The translations under genes were made by a program, and so were the position numbers. A stretch of 64,000 nt of DNA from Planctomycetia bacterium (GTDB lineage: Bacteria > Planctomycetota > Brocadiia > Brocadiales > Brocadiaceae): the NCBI GenBank assembly GCA_015075005.1, contig JABTVC010000002.1:1346259-1410258 (forward strand). The letters run 5' to 3'. Positions 43,321-52,325 of this stretch are shown here, piece by piece. Below the pieces are notes generated by a model that was not told where the DNA came from, made no database searches, and saw only the letters and a program-made list of their open reading frames with translations. Position 1 is the first letter of the stretch; every line of letters begins with the position of its first letter.

Positions 43321-44097
43321 TTATGGCAGATAAGTCATGGGATTAGCAGGCTTGTCTTTTACGTAAACTTTGAATTTAATCTCCGGAGGTTTCCCCGTAC
43401 CCGTCGAATTAATATTTGCTATAGGCTGGCCTATCGCCACATTGCCGCCTTCTCCCACAACAGGACTACAGCGGCCTTCGTATATGGTGCGTATGCCCCC
43501 CTCGTGTTTAATCACAATGACAGACATGCCATCGCCACTATCGGAAACTGCCTCAATAACGCCTTTTTTTGCCGCAACAATTTTTTGCTCCGCTTGGGGC
43601 ACGATACATATACCAGCATTTTTAGTCCCATTCCTCATTTCGCCGAATTGCGAAACGATTTGTCCTTTTACCGGCCAAATAAAACCGCGGGATGAGGCAC
43701 CACCCGCACCACGAGTTGCTGGTGCATAAATTGAACGCGATACAAAAGACGAAGACGCGTCAGTTTTTCCTAACATAGGGATAATAAGTTTTTGTCCTAC
43801 TTTCAGGTCTTTTGTATTTGTGATATGATTGGCCCTGAGCATTGTATCAACGGATACTCCGTATTTTTTAGAAATGCTCCATAGCGTATCACCTTTTTTT
43901 ACGACATAGGTTGTCTTTTCACCTGGAACAGGGCGCTGAAACTCCGTACTGGACTTTTGACCTTCAATCGATTTGATCTCACTTTCCAGTGGCGCTGGTA
44001 CCTTTGACTTTTTCGGTTGTACTGCACAGCCTCCTATAAAAAAAGATAAAACCATAGTGCCCACAACGGCGAGGGTCATGAAAGAATAATTTTCCAT
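43321..44097 (-). CDS. LysM lipoprotein with degenerate M23 (LytM) domain
   Basis: A cell-envelope lipoprotein of about 258 residues from ATG 44097, with lipobox FFIGGC at residue 24. A LysM domain (TYVVKKGDTLWSISKKYGV) binds peptidoglycan. The C-terminal M23-like domain is recognisable by FIWPVKGQIVSQFG and IGQPIANINSTG, but the zinc ligands are missing: the HxxxD-like position reads GICIV and the HxH position reads EIKFKV. It is therefore probably a catalytically inactive regulator or binder of NlpD/EnvC type rather than an endopeptidase. The longer start at 44133 is possible. Confidence 0.85.
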   Translation of the reverse strand: MENYSFMTLAVVGTMVLSFFIGGCAVQPKKSKVPAPLESEIKSIEGQKSSTEFQRPVPGEKTTYVVKKGDTLWSISKKYGVSVDTMLRANHITNTKDLKVGQKLIIPMLGKTDASSSFVSRSIYAPATRGAGGASSRGFIWPVKGQIVSQFGEMRNGTKNAGICIVPQAEQKIVAAKKGVIEAVSDSGDGMSVIVIKHEGGIRTIYEGRCSPVVGEGGNVAIGQPIANINSTGTGKPPEIKFKVYVKDKPANPMTYLP

Positions 44098-44409
44098 GGT
44101 ATTTGATACACGGCAACCGTTTGGTTTGTGCATAATTAGATACTATAAGGATGTAACTACCCGGATAATGCCTGAAATTTATGTAAGGTGTCACAATTTT
44201 ATCAGGGCTTAAAAGCAAATTCAAGTAATAATACTGTTTCCTGAAGAGCGAAGAGGCTTTTCACTCTGCAACCACAGCCTTGAAATTCCTTATCAATTCA
44301 CTTGATTTACAACTTGTGCTGTGATATAAAAATACTATTGTAACATGAGCCATATAAGTCACTTTTAAGAAAACAAAGAAAGATACTACATTACTCTTGG
44401 AAACACCAA

Positions 44410-44961
44410 ATGATACCTATAAGTTCTGTGAATATAGCTTGCGAGAAACTTCCCCTAGCCGACCTTAATGCGCCGAGAGTATTAAGTCGAAGGAATAGGG
44501 TGGGAAATGTTCCGTCACCCGATAGTATTACACAGGACGCTGAAGATGCCGAAACGATTCTTGGGCTTGCGGGTTTATGTGTCGACTTGTCGCCTGGCAA
44601 TATAATTGATGCCAGAGAAAAATATATGGTTGAAATACAACCGAATAAGGAGGAGGTTTCTTCTTTACAAATCTCCGATATCGGTATGAGGCAAAAAGGG
44701 CTTAGAAGACCGCACTATGCACGTCTCCTGGTATTTGCTCATACACTGGTCTTTCAAGCTGCTTGTTGCTTGCCCCTGAGGGTCATCGCTGCTAACCTGG
44801 ATGGTAATCCTGTTACCGGGAGGATTCTATTCAACAGATACTCGGAAGAACACGGGGGGAAATTAGTTTATGAGTTCCTGGGTAAAGGCACCGGGATGAT
44901 TATTGATTTGAAACGCGGAGAAAGCTCAAGGGCGCAGCGTCATATATTTCTTGGAATGTAA
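44410..44961 (+). CDS. hypothetical protein
   Basis: A 183-residue ORF on the plus strand between divergent neighbours. It has DAEDAETILGLAGLCVDLSP, then a Lys/Glu-rich middle, and a hydrophobic LLVFAHTLVFQAACCLPLRV, possibly one membrane segment, and a C-terminal GKLVYEFLGKGTGMIIDLKR. I do not recognise a family. It is followed by a perfect 40-bp palindromic terminator. Confidence 0.5.
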   Translation: MIPISSVNIACEKLPLADLNAPRVLSRRNRVGNVPSPDSITQDAEDAETILGLAGLCVDLSPGNIIDAREKYMVEIQPNKEEVSSLQISDIGMRQKGLRRPHYARLLVFAHTLVFQAACCLPLRVIAANLDGNPVTGRILFNRYSEEHGGKLVYEFLGKGTGMIIDLKRGESSRAQRHIFLGM

Positions 44962-45051
44962 AATAAAAAGAGGAGCCGCTTATTCAAACAATTACATTTC
45001 AGGAAAGAGGCAAACTTAAAAATTCTCTCTCGTGGATAAGAGAGCCACAAT

Positions 45052-45091
45052 AAAAAATCCCTGGGGAGTGTACACTCCCCAGGGATTTTTT
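45052..45091. terminator. perfect 40-bp palindromic bidirectional terminator
   Basis: The 20-base half-site AAAAAATCCCTGGGGAGTGT is followed immediately by its exact reverse complement, so both strands end in a T tract. It sits between the hypothetical gene (+) and the MSGCPGSK gene (-). Confidence 0.85.
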
Positions 45092-45117
45092 GATTGTTTG
45101 AATACATCTGCAAAGTT

Positions 45118-45579
45118 TTAAATCCACTCTTCGGACAATATATTGCCTTCCAGTCCAACAACGACCTGCTTGACCGGGATCTTGCGAGAAGCCTTTTCTG
45201 CCCCTTCTTTTGCGATTTGTGCCAATCCGAAACAGCATGGAACTTGCATGATCATAACGGTCAAGGTGTTTATCTTGGCGTCGTCAATCAATGACTTAAT
45301 CTTTTCGATATAAACTTCCTGGTCCGAATCAAGCTTTGGACAGGCGATTCCAATGCTCTTTCCTTTCAGATAATCTTTATGAAAATCACCAAGTGCAAAA
45401 GCAGAACAATCTGCCGCCAGCAATATATCCTTACCCTGAAAGTAAGGCGCCTGCGGAGAAACCAAATGCATCTGTATTGGCCACTGTCTTAATTGAGAAG
45501 GACGTTTTCCTTCTTCGCCTCCCTCTTGAATTGTCTTTTCACTAAAATCGATTGTTTTTGACCCTGGACATCCACTCAT
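45118..45579 (-). CDS. conserved MSGCPGSK protein (ferredoxin C-terminal-like module)
   Basis: A 153-residue protein starting MSGCPGSKTIDF and containing SQLRQWPIQMHLVSPQAPYF, LLAADCSAFALGDFH and IACPKLDS, with a Cys pair in VPCCFGL. I recall this module as the C-terminal half of some 4Fe-4S ferredoxin-like proteins; here it stands alone without the ferredoxin part. Its start overlaps the hemerythrin gene stop by four bases, so the pair is co-translated. Confidence 0.65.
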   Translation of the reverse strand: MSGCPGSKTIDFSEKTIQEGGEEGKRPSQLRQWPIQMHLVSPQAPYFQGKDILLAADCSAFALGDFHKDYLKGKSIGIACPKLDSDQEVYIEKIKSLIDDAKINTLTVMIMQVPCCFGLAQIAKEGAEKASRKIPVKQVVVGLEGNILSEEWI

Positions 45580-46373
45580 TTTGCAACCTCCTGTAAAAAT
45601 TTTTCTTCTAATTCAATAATAAACCTTTCATACTTTCTTGGTAGTTCGTCGCCTACCAACGCGTCTGCCTCATTACATTTACGGAACATTTCCCCGACTT
45701 GTTCCATAGATAACTGACGGTCAATCCATGGATAAAGAATTTCGTCTTCTTTTTTGATGTGTTGCGTTAGTAAATCCCGGTAAGCAAAAAGATGTTCTTT
45801 GATTTGTGATTTATTTCCTTTTTCGGCTCCTTCAACAACCTGTCTGATATGCGCTCGTCCCGTGTCGTGATCTTTGTACATGACCTGGATGACCTCTGCC
45901 TTTTCATCGACGTATTTAAAGAGAATGTCTTCTTCTTTCATGTGATGATATTTATCAGCATACGTGCGAATAAAATCGACACAATTCAGGATCAGTTCCT
46001 TATCTACCTTGGCACTGCCTTCAATATAATCGACGATCGCTGGAATCAAAGCCAGGAGTCGTTTGATCAATACATGCTCCTCTACAAGCTTTTTAACCGG
46101 TGGTGAATAACTGATTTTTTTTGGGGCTGTTTTTTTTGTCTTATCTACCACCGGTTTTGCAACATTCCTACCCGGGTAAACAGCCTTTTCTATCCTGTAC
46201 ATCAAAGTGGCTTCTTGTTCAGGATCGAGACTGTGAATCCCGACAACGTCCTTCAAAAGACAGCTTCCGACAGAACAGGGAACACAACCAATACCATACT
46301 CATCGAGAATACGACCCACTTCCGGACATGCGTCAATGATCTCTTTAATTTCTTTATTTAAAACATTCTCCAA
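45576..46373 (-). CDS. hemerythrin-domain protein with Cys-rich N-terminus
   Basis: A 265-residue protein. The N-terminal domain has YGIGCVPCSVGSCLLKDVVG, a DUF1858-like cysteine-bearing segment. From about residue 95 a hemerythrin domain shows the di-iron ligands in EEHVLIKRLL, KYHHMKEEDILF, YKDHDTGRAHIR and THQH-type LTQHIKKEDEILYPWID. Such proteins bind O2 or NO in a di-iron site and can help repair damaged iron-sulfur centres. It overlaps the next gene by four bases; the pair may belong to oxygen or NO defence in an anaerobe. Confidence 0.8.
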   Translation of the reverse strand: MENVLNKEIKEIIDACPEVGRILDEYGIGCVPCSVGSCLLKDVVGIHSLDPEQEATLMYRIEKAVYPGRNVAKPVVDKTKKTAPKKISYSPPVKKLVEEHVLIKRLLALIPAIVDYIEGSAKVDKELILNCVDFIRTYADKYHHMKEEDILFKYVDEKAEVIQVMYKDHDTGRAHIRQVVEGAEKGNKSQIKEHLFAYRDLLTQHIKKEDEILYPWIDRQLSMEQVGEMFRKCNEADALVGDELPRKYERFIIELEEKFLQEVAK

Positions 46374-46551
46374 AAACGCCCTCCTTCGATTATGGTTTTC
46401 TGCATTAATTACATGGAAATTTTATAAAAACTAAATTATAGCTCATTAAAGTAATTTATGTCAAGCCATAATCCTAATCATTACGCCAGGAAGAAATATC
46501 GTTTGTCTTCAGTTGACCTTACAAACTTTTTCAACCGGAATAATTATAAGA

Positions 46552-48147
46552 CTATTTATAGAAGTTTGTTGCTTCAGTTTCTTCAACGGGTCTCTTCAGG
46601 CAATCCTCGATCATCTCGACCTTAAAACGAACATCTCCATCACTTAATGCCTTAACGACAACCTTCCAAGTCGTTTTTGCCTTTGGAGCAAGGCTTGCTA
46701 AAGGATTAAAGATCACTGTTTTGCCATCGGATGTTCCCTTTGTTGGGCCAGATGATGATACATATTGCATCGTATCTTCGAGTGTGCAGGTGATCTTGAT
46801 GTTTGTGCTGTAGTCAGATCCCTGGTTTGTCACGGTAATCTCGTATGTCTCATTGCCACCAACCTCTATGGGGTCCTGTACGTCAATTACCTCCAGTAAA
46901 ATAGCCGCGATTCCAATTACATCGGTTGTAGCGGACGCAGATACGGGGTTAACACACACGGCCTTAACAGTCGCAGTGTTTCTAACTTCACCAAGACCGT
47001 TATCCTTTAAATTCACATTGACCTTCCTGGAATCACTCGGCTGTAAAGTTCCCAAATTCCATGTAATAGTGCTGCCCGACAACACACCACCCTGACCAGC
47101 ATTCACGAATGATGCATTTCCCGGTATTATGTCCTCAAGTACTGTAGATGCCGCAGTACCGTTACCTTTATTGGTTACAACGATATGATAGGTAATATTG
47201 TGACCGGTATAAATTCTTTTAGGAGCTGTTTTTGTAATCGTAAGTACGGGCTGTTTTACAATGGTTGTCGTTGTATTGGATTCAGCTTGCAGACCTCCTT
47301 CTGCTACGAGAGTTGCGGTATTCTTAAACTCGCCGGTTCTGTCTGCCCTGGCGGTAAAAGCAATCTCTCGTGACTCTCCAGGTCTTAACATACCAATTTC
47401 CTGGACTATATCACTCTTGCCATCCAACGTTTTCATGCCTGGCGGCAAAGACTCTCTCACCTGAGTATTTTGAGCGATCCCCGTGCCTGTGTTCCTTACC
47501 ACAAGGGTTATTGGTATCGTATCGCAAAGCAAAACCTCAGTCGGCGCCCGCTTGCTGAGAGTCAATTTTGGTTCCACAACATTTGTTATAAGACAGAGTG
47601 GTGGTAAATTATATTTGACGTCTGTACAAAATGGCATATCTCCGGTTTCCAGGGGTATGCCAGTAACCCGTATTGTTTTCGTTTCATTAGGGTTTAAATC
47701 TCCTATAAACCATTTTGCTGTAATCCCTTCTCTCTCCTTTTCCACTTTCGGAAGAGAGCCGCTGAGCTTATATTTATGAGAAAAAGTTTCGGTTATCTCA
47801 ACATCCTTTACATTACTGCCGGTGAGATTGGTGATTTTAATAGTATAACTAAACAATTTGCCAACCTGGATTTCAGCAGGTGCGTTCTTTTCTATGGATA
47901 TAACGCCGTATCCTTTACTGCTTGTGGAGGATAATCTGTTAAGCTCACTTTTTTCGTAAGTAACCTGTGGTTCTCCCTGTTGATGCATGCGTTCATGTCT
48001 TGCTCCTGGTTTATCTTCAACGTGGCCATGGTAGTATGGTGACTTTTCGTGTACAAATGCCCCTTCGTGATAACCACAACCATACAAACAAAATATTCCC
48101 ATGAGGAGTAATATCAACAACGCATTAACTCTTTTCCACTGCCTCAT
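46552..48147 (-). CDS. DUF11-repeat lipoprotein A
   Basis: A 531-residue surface lipoprotein with lipobox IFCLYGC. A His-rich N-terminal region (PYYHGHVEDKPGARHERMH) is followed by four DUF11-like beta-sandwich repeats. These can be read from VISIEKNAPAEIQVGK, LTLSKRAPTEVLLCD, LTITKTAPKRIYTGH and VIDVQDPIEVGGN. It ends KRPVEETEATNFYK. Its closest relative is the next upstream gene, with the same layout and end motif. DUF11 repeats occur in cell-surface and S-layer-like proteins, and in anammox bacteria they are common; the role is inferred. Confidence 0.85.
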   Translation of the reverse strand: MRQWKRVNALLILLLMGIFCLYGCGYHEGAFVHEKSPYYHGHVEDKPGARHERMHQQGEPQVTYEKSELNRLSSTSSKGYGVISIEKNAPAEIQVGKLFSYTIKITNLTGSNVKDVEITETFSHKYKLSGSLPKVEKEREGITAKWFIGDLNPNETKTIRVTGIPLETGDMPFCTDVKYNLPPLCLITNVVEPKLTLSKRAPTEVLLCDTIPITLVVRNTGTGIAQNTQVRESLPPGMKTLDGKSDIVQEIGMLRPGESREIAFTARADRTGEFKNTATLVAEGGLQAESNTTTTIVKQPVLTITKTAPKRIYTGHNITYHIVVTNKGNGTAASTVLEDIIPGNASFVNAGQGGVLSGSTITWNLGTLQPSDSRKVNVNLKDNGLGEVRNTATVKAVCVNPVSASATTDVIGIAAILLEVIDVQDPIEVGGNETYEITVTNQGSDYSTNIKITCTLEDTMQYVSSSGPTKGTSDGKTVIFNPLASLAPKAKTTWKVVVKALSDGDVRFKVEMIEDCLKRPVEETEATNFYK

Positions 48148-48223
48148 ACAGTAACCCCTTTCGAAACTCGTCGAATATATTTAAAAATAAAAACCCTGCT
48201 TCGGGAAAAACCCAACAAATGAA

Positions 48224-48256
48224 GAAAGCCGGTACGTCGCTAAACGCCCGGCTTTC
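48224..48256 (-). terminator. terminator-like hairpin between DUF11 genes
   Basis: GAAAGCCGG and CCGGCTTTC form 9-bp arms around a 15-base loop. On the minus strand it lies about 90 bases after the stop of DUF11 gene B and is followed by T-rich sequence. Confidence 0.5.
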
Positions 48257-48344
48257 TCTTATTATACTGAGTAATATGTGTACATGCTCTCGAGTCTAAA
48301 ACTTCACATCAAATCAACTCTTCCATCCTTAGTCAAAAAGAGCA

Positions 48345-49985
48345 TTACTCATAGAAGTTTGTTGCCTCGGTTTCTTCTACAGGTCTTCCCAGGCAATCCT
48401 CGATCATAATAACCTTGAAACGAACGTCCCCGGCTTGCAATGCCTTTACTACAACCTTCCAGTCAGCTTTTGCTTTTGCGGCAAGCGTTGGCAATGGTGC
48501 AAAGGTTACCGTCTTACCATCAGCAGAGACCGATGCCGTCGTAGGACCGGTAGACGATACATACTGCATTTCTTCCTCCAGCACGCAGGTTATTTTGATG
48601 TTTGTGCCTGTGTCAGAACCCTGATTGGTTACAACAATGTCGTATGTTTCGTTGTTTCCGACCTCGATTGGATCCTCTATATCAATTACCTCAAGCAGGA
48701 TTGCAGGAATACCCAACACTTCGGTTACTGCTGATGCAGAAACAGCTGAAGCACATGCAGCACTTGCTGTTACCATGTTTTTTACAGTACCGATACCATT
48801 GGGATTCAGAGTTAAGGTAACTTTCTGTGAATCTTGAGGCTGTAGGGTGCCTACATTCCAAGTAACTTTGTTACCTGATAATGTGGCTCCCTGGCTTGCA
48901 TTTACCACTGATGCATTAGCGGGCACTGTATCTTCAATAACTGTCGATACTGCCTGACCGTCACCATTATTGGTTACAACGATGCTATATGAGATAGTAC
49001 GACCTACATACACCTTCTCAGTGCCGCTTTTCTCAATAGCAAGAACAGGTTGCCTCACTACCGTTACAGTTGTATTGGATTCTGCAGTTAAATCTCCATC
49101 AGCTACTACCATTGCAGTATTTTTAAATTCTCCGGTATTTTCTGCCTTTACCGTCAGGGTAACTTCCCTTGACTCCCCCGCGCTTAACGAGCCAACATCC
49201 AATGTCACATCAGATTTGCCGTCCTGTGTGACCAATCCCGGCGGCAGTGACTCCTTAATTGCAACGTTGCTGGCAACACCCGTTCCTGTATTAGTTACCA
49301 CAAATGTTACGGGTATTATATCGCAAAGCAAAACTTCTGATGGGGCACGCTTTGCTATCAGCAGTTTCGCCTCTGTAATGATTGGGTCGATGCACAGTTC
49401 TGGTAAATTGTATGTTACGTCTGTACAAAATGGCATATGACCGCTTTGAGTTGGAATACCACATACGCGAATTTCTCGTACTTCTTCTGGACTGAATTCT
49501 CCCAGGGACCATTTTGCTACACCCTGAGTACTCCCTGACTGCATCTCAGGTGTAGAAGTTTTTACTTGAAAATTATTGGGAAGGGTTTGAACAACTTCAA
49601 CATTTTTAACTTTTCCCTTCGTAAGGTTCGTAACTTTTACTGTATAGCAGTATTCCTGGCCAACACGCCCGCTACATGAGCCCATTTTTTCCACATAAAT
49701 CACACTGCAACAGTTTTTATCGTTTGTAGGATATGCACCGGTAGCGGCACACATATCGGCAGGTGGAACAGATGGTGGCTCGACATGCCCATGCATCCGT
49801 TGATGCCTTGGTCCAGGCTCTTCTTCAACATGACCATGATAGTATGGCGGTTTTTCATCATGAATCACACCACCTCCTTTAAATGAGCCGCAACCGTACA
49901 TACCGAATGTTGCAACACCAGAAATAAACAACAACTTATACATCTTATTCCCCAATCCCATTCTATCCTCCTTTCTAAAAACCAC
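48345..49985 (-). CDS. DUF11-repeat lipoprotein B
   Basis: A 546-residue paralogue of the DUF11 lipoprotein at 46552, on the same strand. The N-terminus includes LFISGVATFGMYGC as a lipobox, then PYYHGHVEEEPGPRHQRMHG, the same His-rich segment. An added CAATGAYPTNDKNCC precedes four DUF11-like repeats matching those of A. The end is GRPVEETEATNFYE. Stop-to-start spacing between the two is about 200 bases with a hairpin between, so they may be separate transcripts or one with partial termination. A tandem gene duplication is evident. Confidence 0.85.
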   Translation of the reverse strand: MVFRKEDRMGLGNKMYKLLFISGVATFGMYGCGSFKGGGVIHDEKPPYYHGHVEEEPGPRHQRMHGHVEPPSVPPADMCAATGAYPTNDKNCCSVIYVEKMGSCSGRVGQEYCYTVKVTNLTKGKVKNVEVVQTLPNNFQVKTSTPEMQSGSTQGVAKWSLGEFSPEEVREIRVCGIPTQSGHMPFCTDVTYNLPELCIDPIITEAKLLIAKRAPSEVLLCDIIPVTFVVTNTGTGVASNVAIKESLPPGLVTQDGKSDVTLDVGSLSAGESREVTLTVKAENTGEFKNTAMVVADGDLTAESNTTVTVVRQPVLAIEKSGTEKVYVGRTISYSIVVTNNGDGQAVSTVIEDTVPANASVVNASQGATLSGNKVTWNVGTLQPQDSQKVTLTLNPNGIGTVKNMVTASAACASAVSASAVTEVLGIPAILLEVIDIEDPIEVGNNETYDIVVTNQGSDTGTNIKITCVLEEEMQYVSSTGPTTASVSADGKTVTFAPLPTLAAKAKADWKVVVKALQAGDVRFKVIMIEDCLGRPVEETEATNFYE

Positions 49986-50696
49986 TAGTTTTAATCAAGA
50001 AGTTACCCTATTTTACCGTATACTTTAGGATACTCCTTTGCTGCATCGGGCAGCTTTTGTCCTCATCTCGCTATCAACAGCAACTCAAGCAGGCATTAAA
50101 GAAGAAAATGGAAGCTTGCATTTTAACAAATGACCGTCAATAACGCCTTTTCTCATTTAACCAAAACGAAAAAACCTTACTGCTTAGATTCATATTTCTC
50201 GGCAGTAAGGCTATCTTTAATACCCCCAACTTCCTGTAATTTAAAGACCCTGTTACTTTGCGTCTCCTGATCACTCAGGATTTGCCATTATCGGGAGCAC
50301 GAATGATAGACTCAACAGCAGGTAATGTCAAGTAAAAAATTTAAAACACACATCCAACTCCCATCTTCCACCGAAAACTTTCAATTTAAATTACGAAAGG
50401 CATAAAATTATTTCCTATTGACTAGGCAATTAGGCATCAGATATGCTTGAAATCAAAAAAAGGGGGAAATTTTTATTTTGAAAGATTCCTTACAATTTCT
50501 ATAATATATGAATAGAGAAATTTTAATGTTAAACGCCATTTCTGGATAATTCTGAGAAATTTGTTACGACCACAGATCAACTTTGTACACAAGCAGTTAG
50601 GATTCATATTAGTAAATAGACCTTTCTGCGACATTGTTAAATCTTGCAAAAACTATCTAAGCTCGCATGAATTTGAAAATTAGAATAGAGGCCTGT
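49986..50696. other. divergent promoter region between DUF11 genes and a sugar transferase
   Basis: About 700 bases without a supported gene. It holds a hairpin (CCTTACTGC / GCAGTAAGG, loop 18) at 50175-50210 and AT-rich stretches toward the sugar transferase. I see no riboswitch I can name. Confidence 0.5.
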
Positions 50697-51278
50697 ATGA
50701 AGAGAATATTAGACGTTGTATGTTGTTTTTTTATACTACTTTTTCTTCTTCCCTTGTTTTTCATTATTGCCGTATCGATAAAACTTGATAGCAAGGGACC
50801 TGTTTTCTTTTTACAAAAGCGGTGCGGCAGGAATGGGAAGGTATTTAATATGTACAAGTTCAGAACAATGGTGGAAGATGCAGAATCATTAAAGAAAAGG
50901 CTCCAGAATGAAATGGATGGTCCCATGTTTAAAATGAGAAATGACCCCAGAATTACGAACGTCGGAAGAATTTTGAGAAGGTGTAGTCTTGACGAATTGC
51001 CTCAGGTATTGAACGTTTTAAAGGGCGAGATGAGCCTTGTAGGACCAAGGCCACTGGCAGAGGAAGAAATGGAGGGGGATGAGTATTGGAGAAGAATTAG
51101 ACTCTCGGTCAAACCGGGGATGACCGGATTATGGCAAATCATGGGGAGGGCCAGCGGCAAATTTGATGATTGGGTAAATTACGATATTGAATATGTACAG
51201 AAAAGGTCATTATATATGGATATGAAAATCCTGTATTTAACACTGTTTGCAGTTTTTAGCCATGAAGGGGCTTATTGA
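50697..51278 (+). CDS. bacterial sugar transferase (exopolysaccharide initiating transferase type)
   Basis: A 193-residue protein from ATG 50697 (MKRILDV). It has one membrane segment at the N-terminus and the PF02397 signatures KGPVFFLQKRCGRNGK, FNMYKFRTM, DELPQVLNVLKGEMSLVGPR and KPGMTGLWQIMGR. It is a phosphoglycosyltransferase that puts the first sugar on undecaprenyl phosphate. It resembles the C-terminal half of the larger gene at 56067 and lacks the CoA-binding-like N-terminal half. Confidence 0.88.
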   Translation: MKRILDVVCCFFILLFLLPLFFIIAVSIKLDSKGPVFFLQKRCGRNGKVFNMYKFRTMVEDAESLKKRLQNEMDGPMFKMRNDPRITNVGRILRRCSLDELPQVLNVLKGEMSLVGPRPLAEEEMEGDEYWRRIRLSVKPGMTGLWQIMGRASGKFDDWVNYDIEYVQKRSLYMDMKILYLTLFAVFSHEGAY

Positions 51279-51282
51279 GAAT

Positions 51283-51450
51283 TGCTTACCTCGTGTACAT
51301 CCTCTAACAAAGTATCAAATATCTCATTCTATAACATCTTCCAGTTCACGGACGCAGTCATTATCAACACGGATGAATTATACATCTCCTTGATTCTTTG
51401 AAGTAATTCACGTCCATCAATTCCTCCCGGGAGTTTCGTGTCTATTTCCA
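51283..51450 (-). pseudogene. response-regulator receiver domain remnant
   Basis: The minus strand contains DTKLPGGIDGRELLQRIKEM and then SSVLIMTA, which is the phosphoacceptor-Asp loop and following strand of a receiver domain (NtrC-like). There is no start, and the frame breaks soon after, so this is a fragment of a two-component regulator. Confidence 0.55.
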
Positions 51451-51479
51451 AATTTCAATTACTCCATGACCAATTTCTT

Positions 51480-52020
51480 GTTCTTTTTTTTTGTAAGTTT
51501 TTTTACGACCCCCTTCATCCCCTTGTGCAAGAGGATGTGGTTGCGGCAACGCTGTACCAGGCATATGATTTTACAATACGGCAATGAGTAACATCAAGGC
51601 ACAAATACCTATAAAATTTGACTTCCAATGATTTGTCAATAAATCGGACAACTGGGTGTACTCCATTGCAGGTCATTGATTTAGCCATCCTCAAAGCCTT
51701 CTCTATCGTGCGTAAGGGATCACCATTTCAATAGTTTTTCAATACACCAAACACTCTCTCTATCGGATTATATTTGCTGTGATAGGGAGGATAATACGCC
51801 AACCGAACAAATACTCCCCACCTTGCACTAAACAGTACGAGTCGCTTTAACCATTGACTGTGCACCCCACTGTTGTCAGGGCCATTGTCGGCATTAATTA
51901 CCAGGGTATGTGGAGAATTACCGTTTTTTTAGATATGGCCAGATGTCTTCGAGGCGGTCAATCATAAAATCAGAAGTAACGGATCCGCTTGTGAAAAACA
52001 GCCAAGTCCCTTAAGCGCTA
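51480..52020 (-). pseudogene. ISAzo13-like transposase remnant
   Basis: On the minus strand, in several frames, LVINADNGPDNSGVHSQWLK is followed by RLAYYPPYHSKYNPIERVFG, then MAKSMTCNGVHPVVR. This is the DDE core and tail of ISAzo13-type transposases. Stops and shifts, and no start, show decay. Confidence 0.7.
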
Positions 52021-52325
52021 CACACAAACCATTTTAAACAATATTGCATGGTGTAAATCAGCCACTCTATAGTACTCTGACAAAGTATGACAAAAATTAA
52101 ATACATTCAAAATAAGTTTTAAGACTTTTAATCACAGTGCTTTATAAATTTAGTAATTATTAATTATTTAAATTGGCCCGGAATATGCTCACGTATGGGC
52201 TGTGACAAAATGTTCATTTTTAGTAAATAATTAATTGTAAATAAACGCCAATTGGTTGGACTTTTTTTAAATTATGAAGTGTACCCAACAGAAAATTTAA
52301 TTTTTTATCATAAGGAGGTTTTTGT
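52021..52325. other. AT-rich intergenic region
   Basis: No gene is seen. An AAGGAGG ribosome site at the end serves the next gene. Confidence 0.5.
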
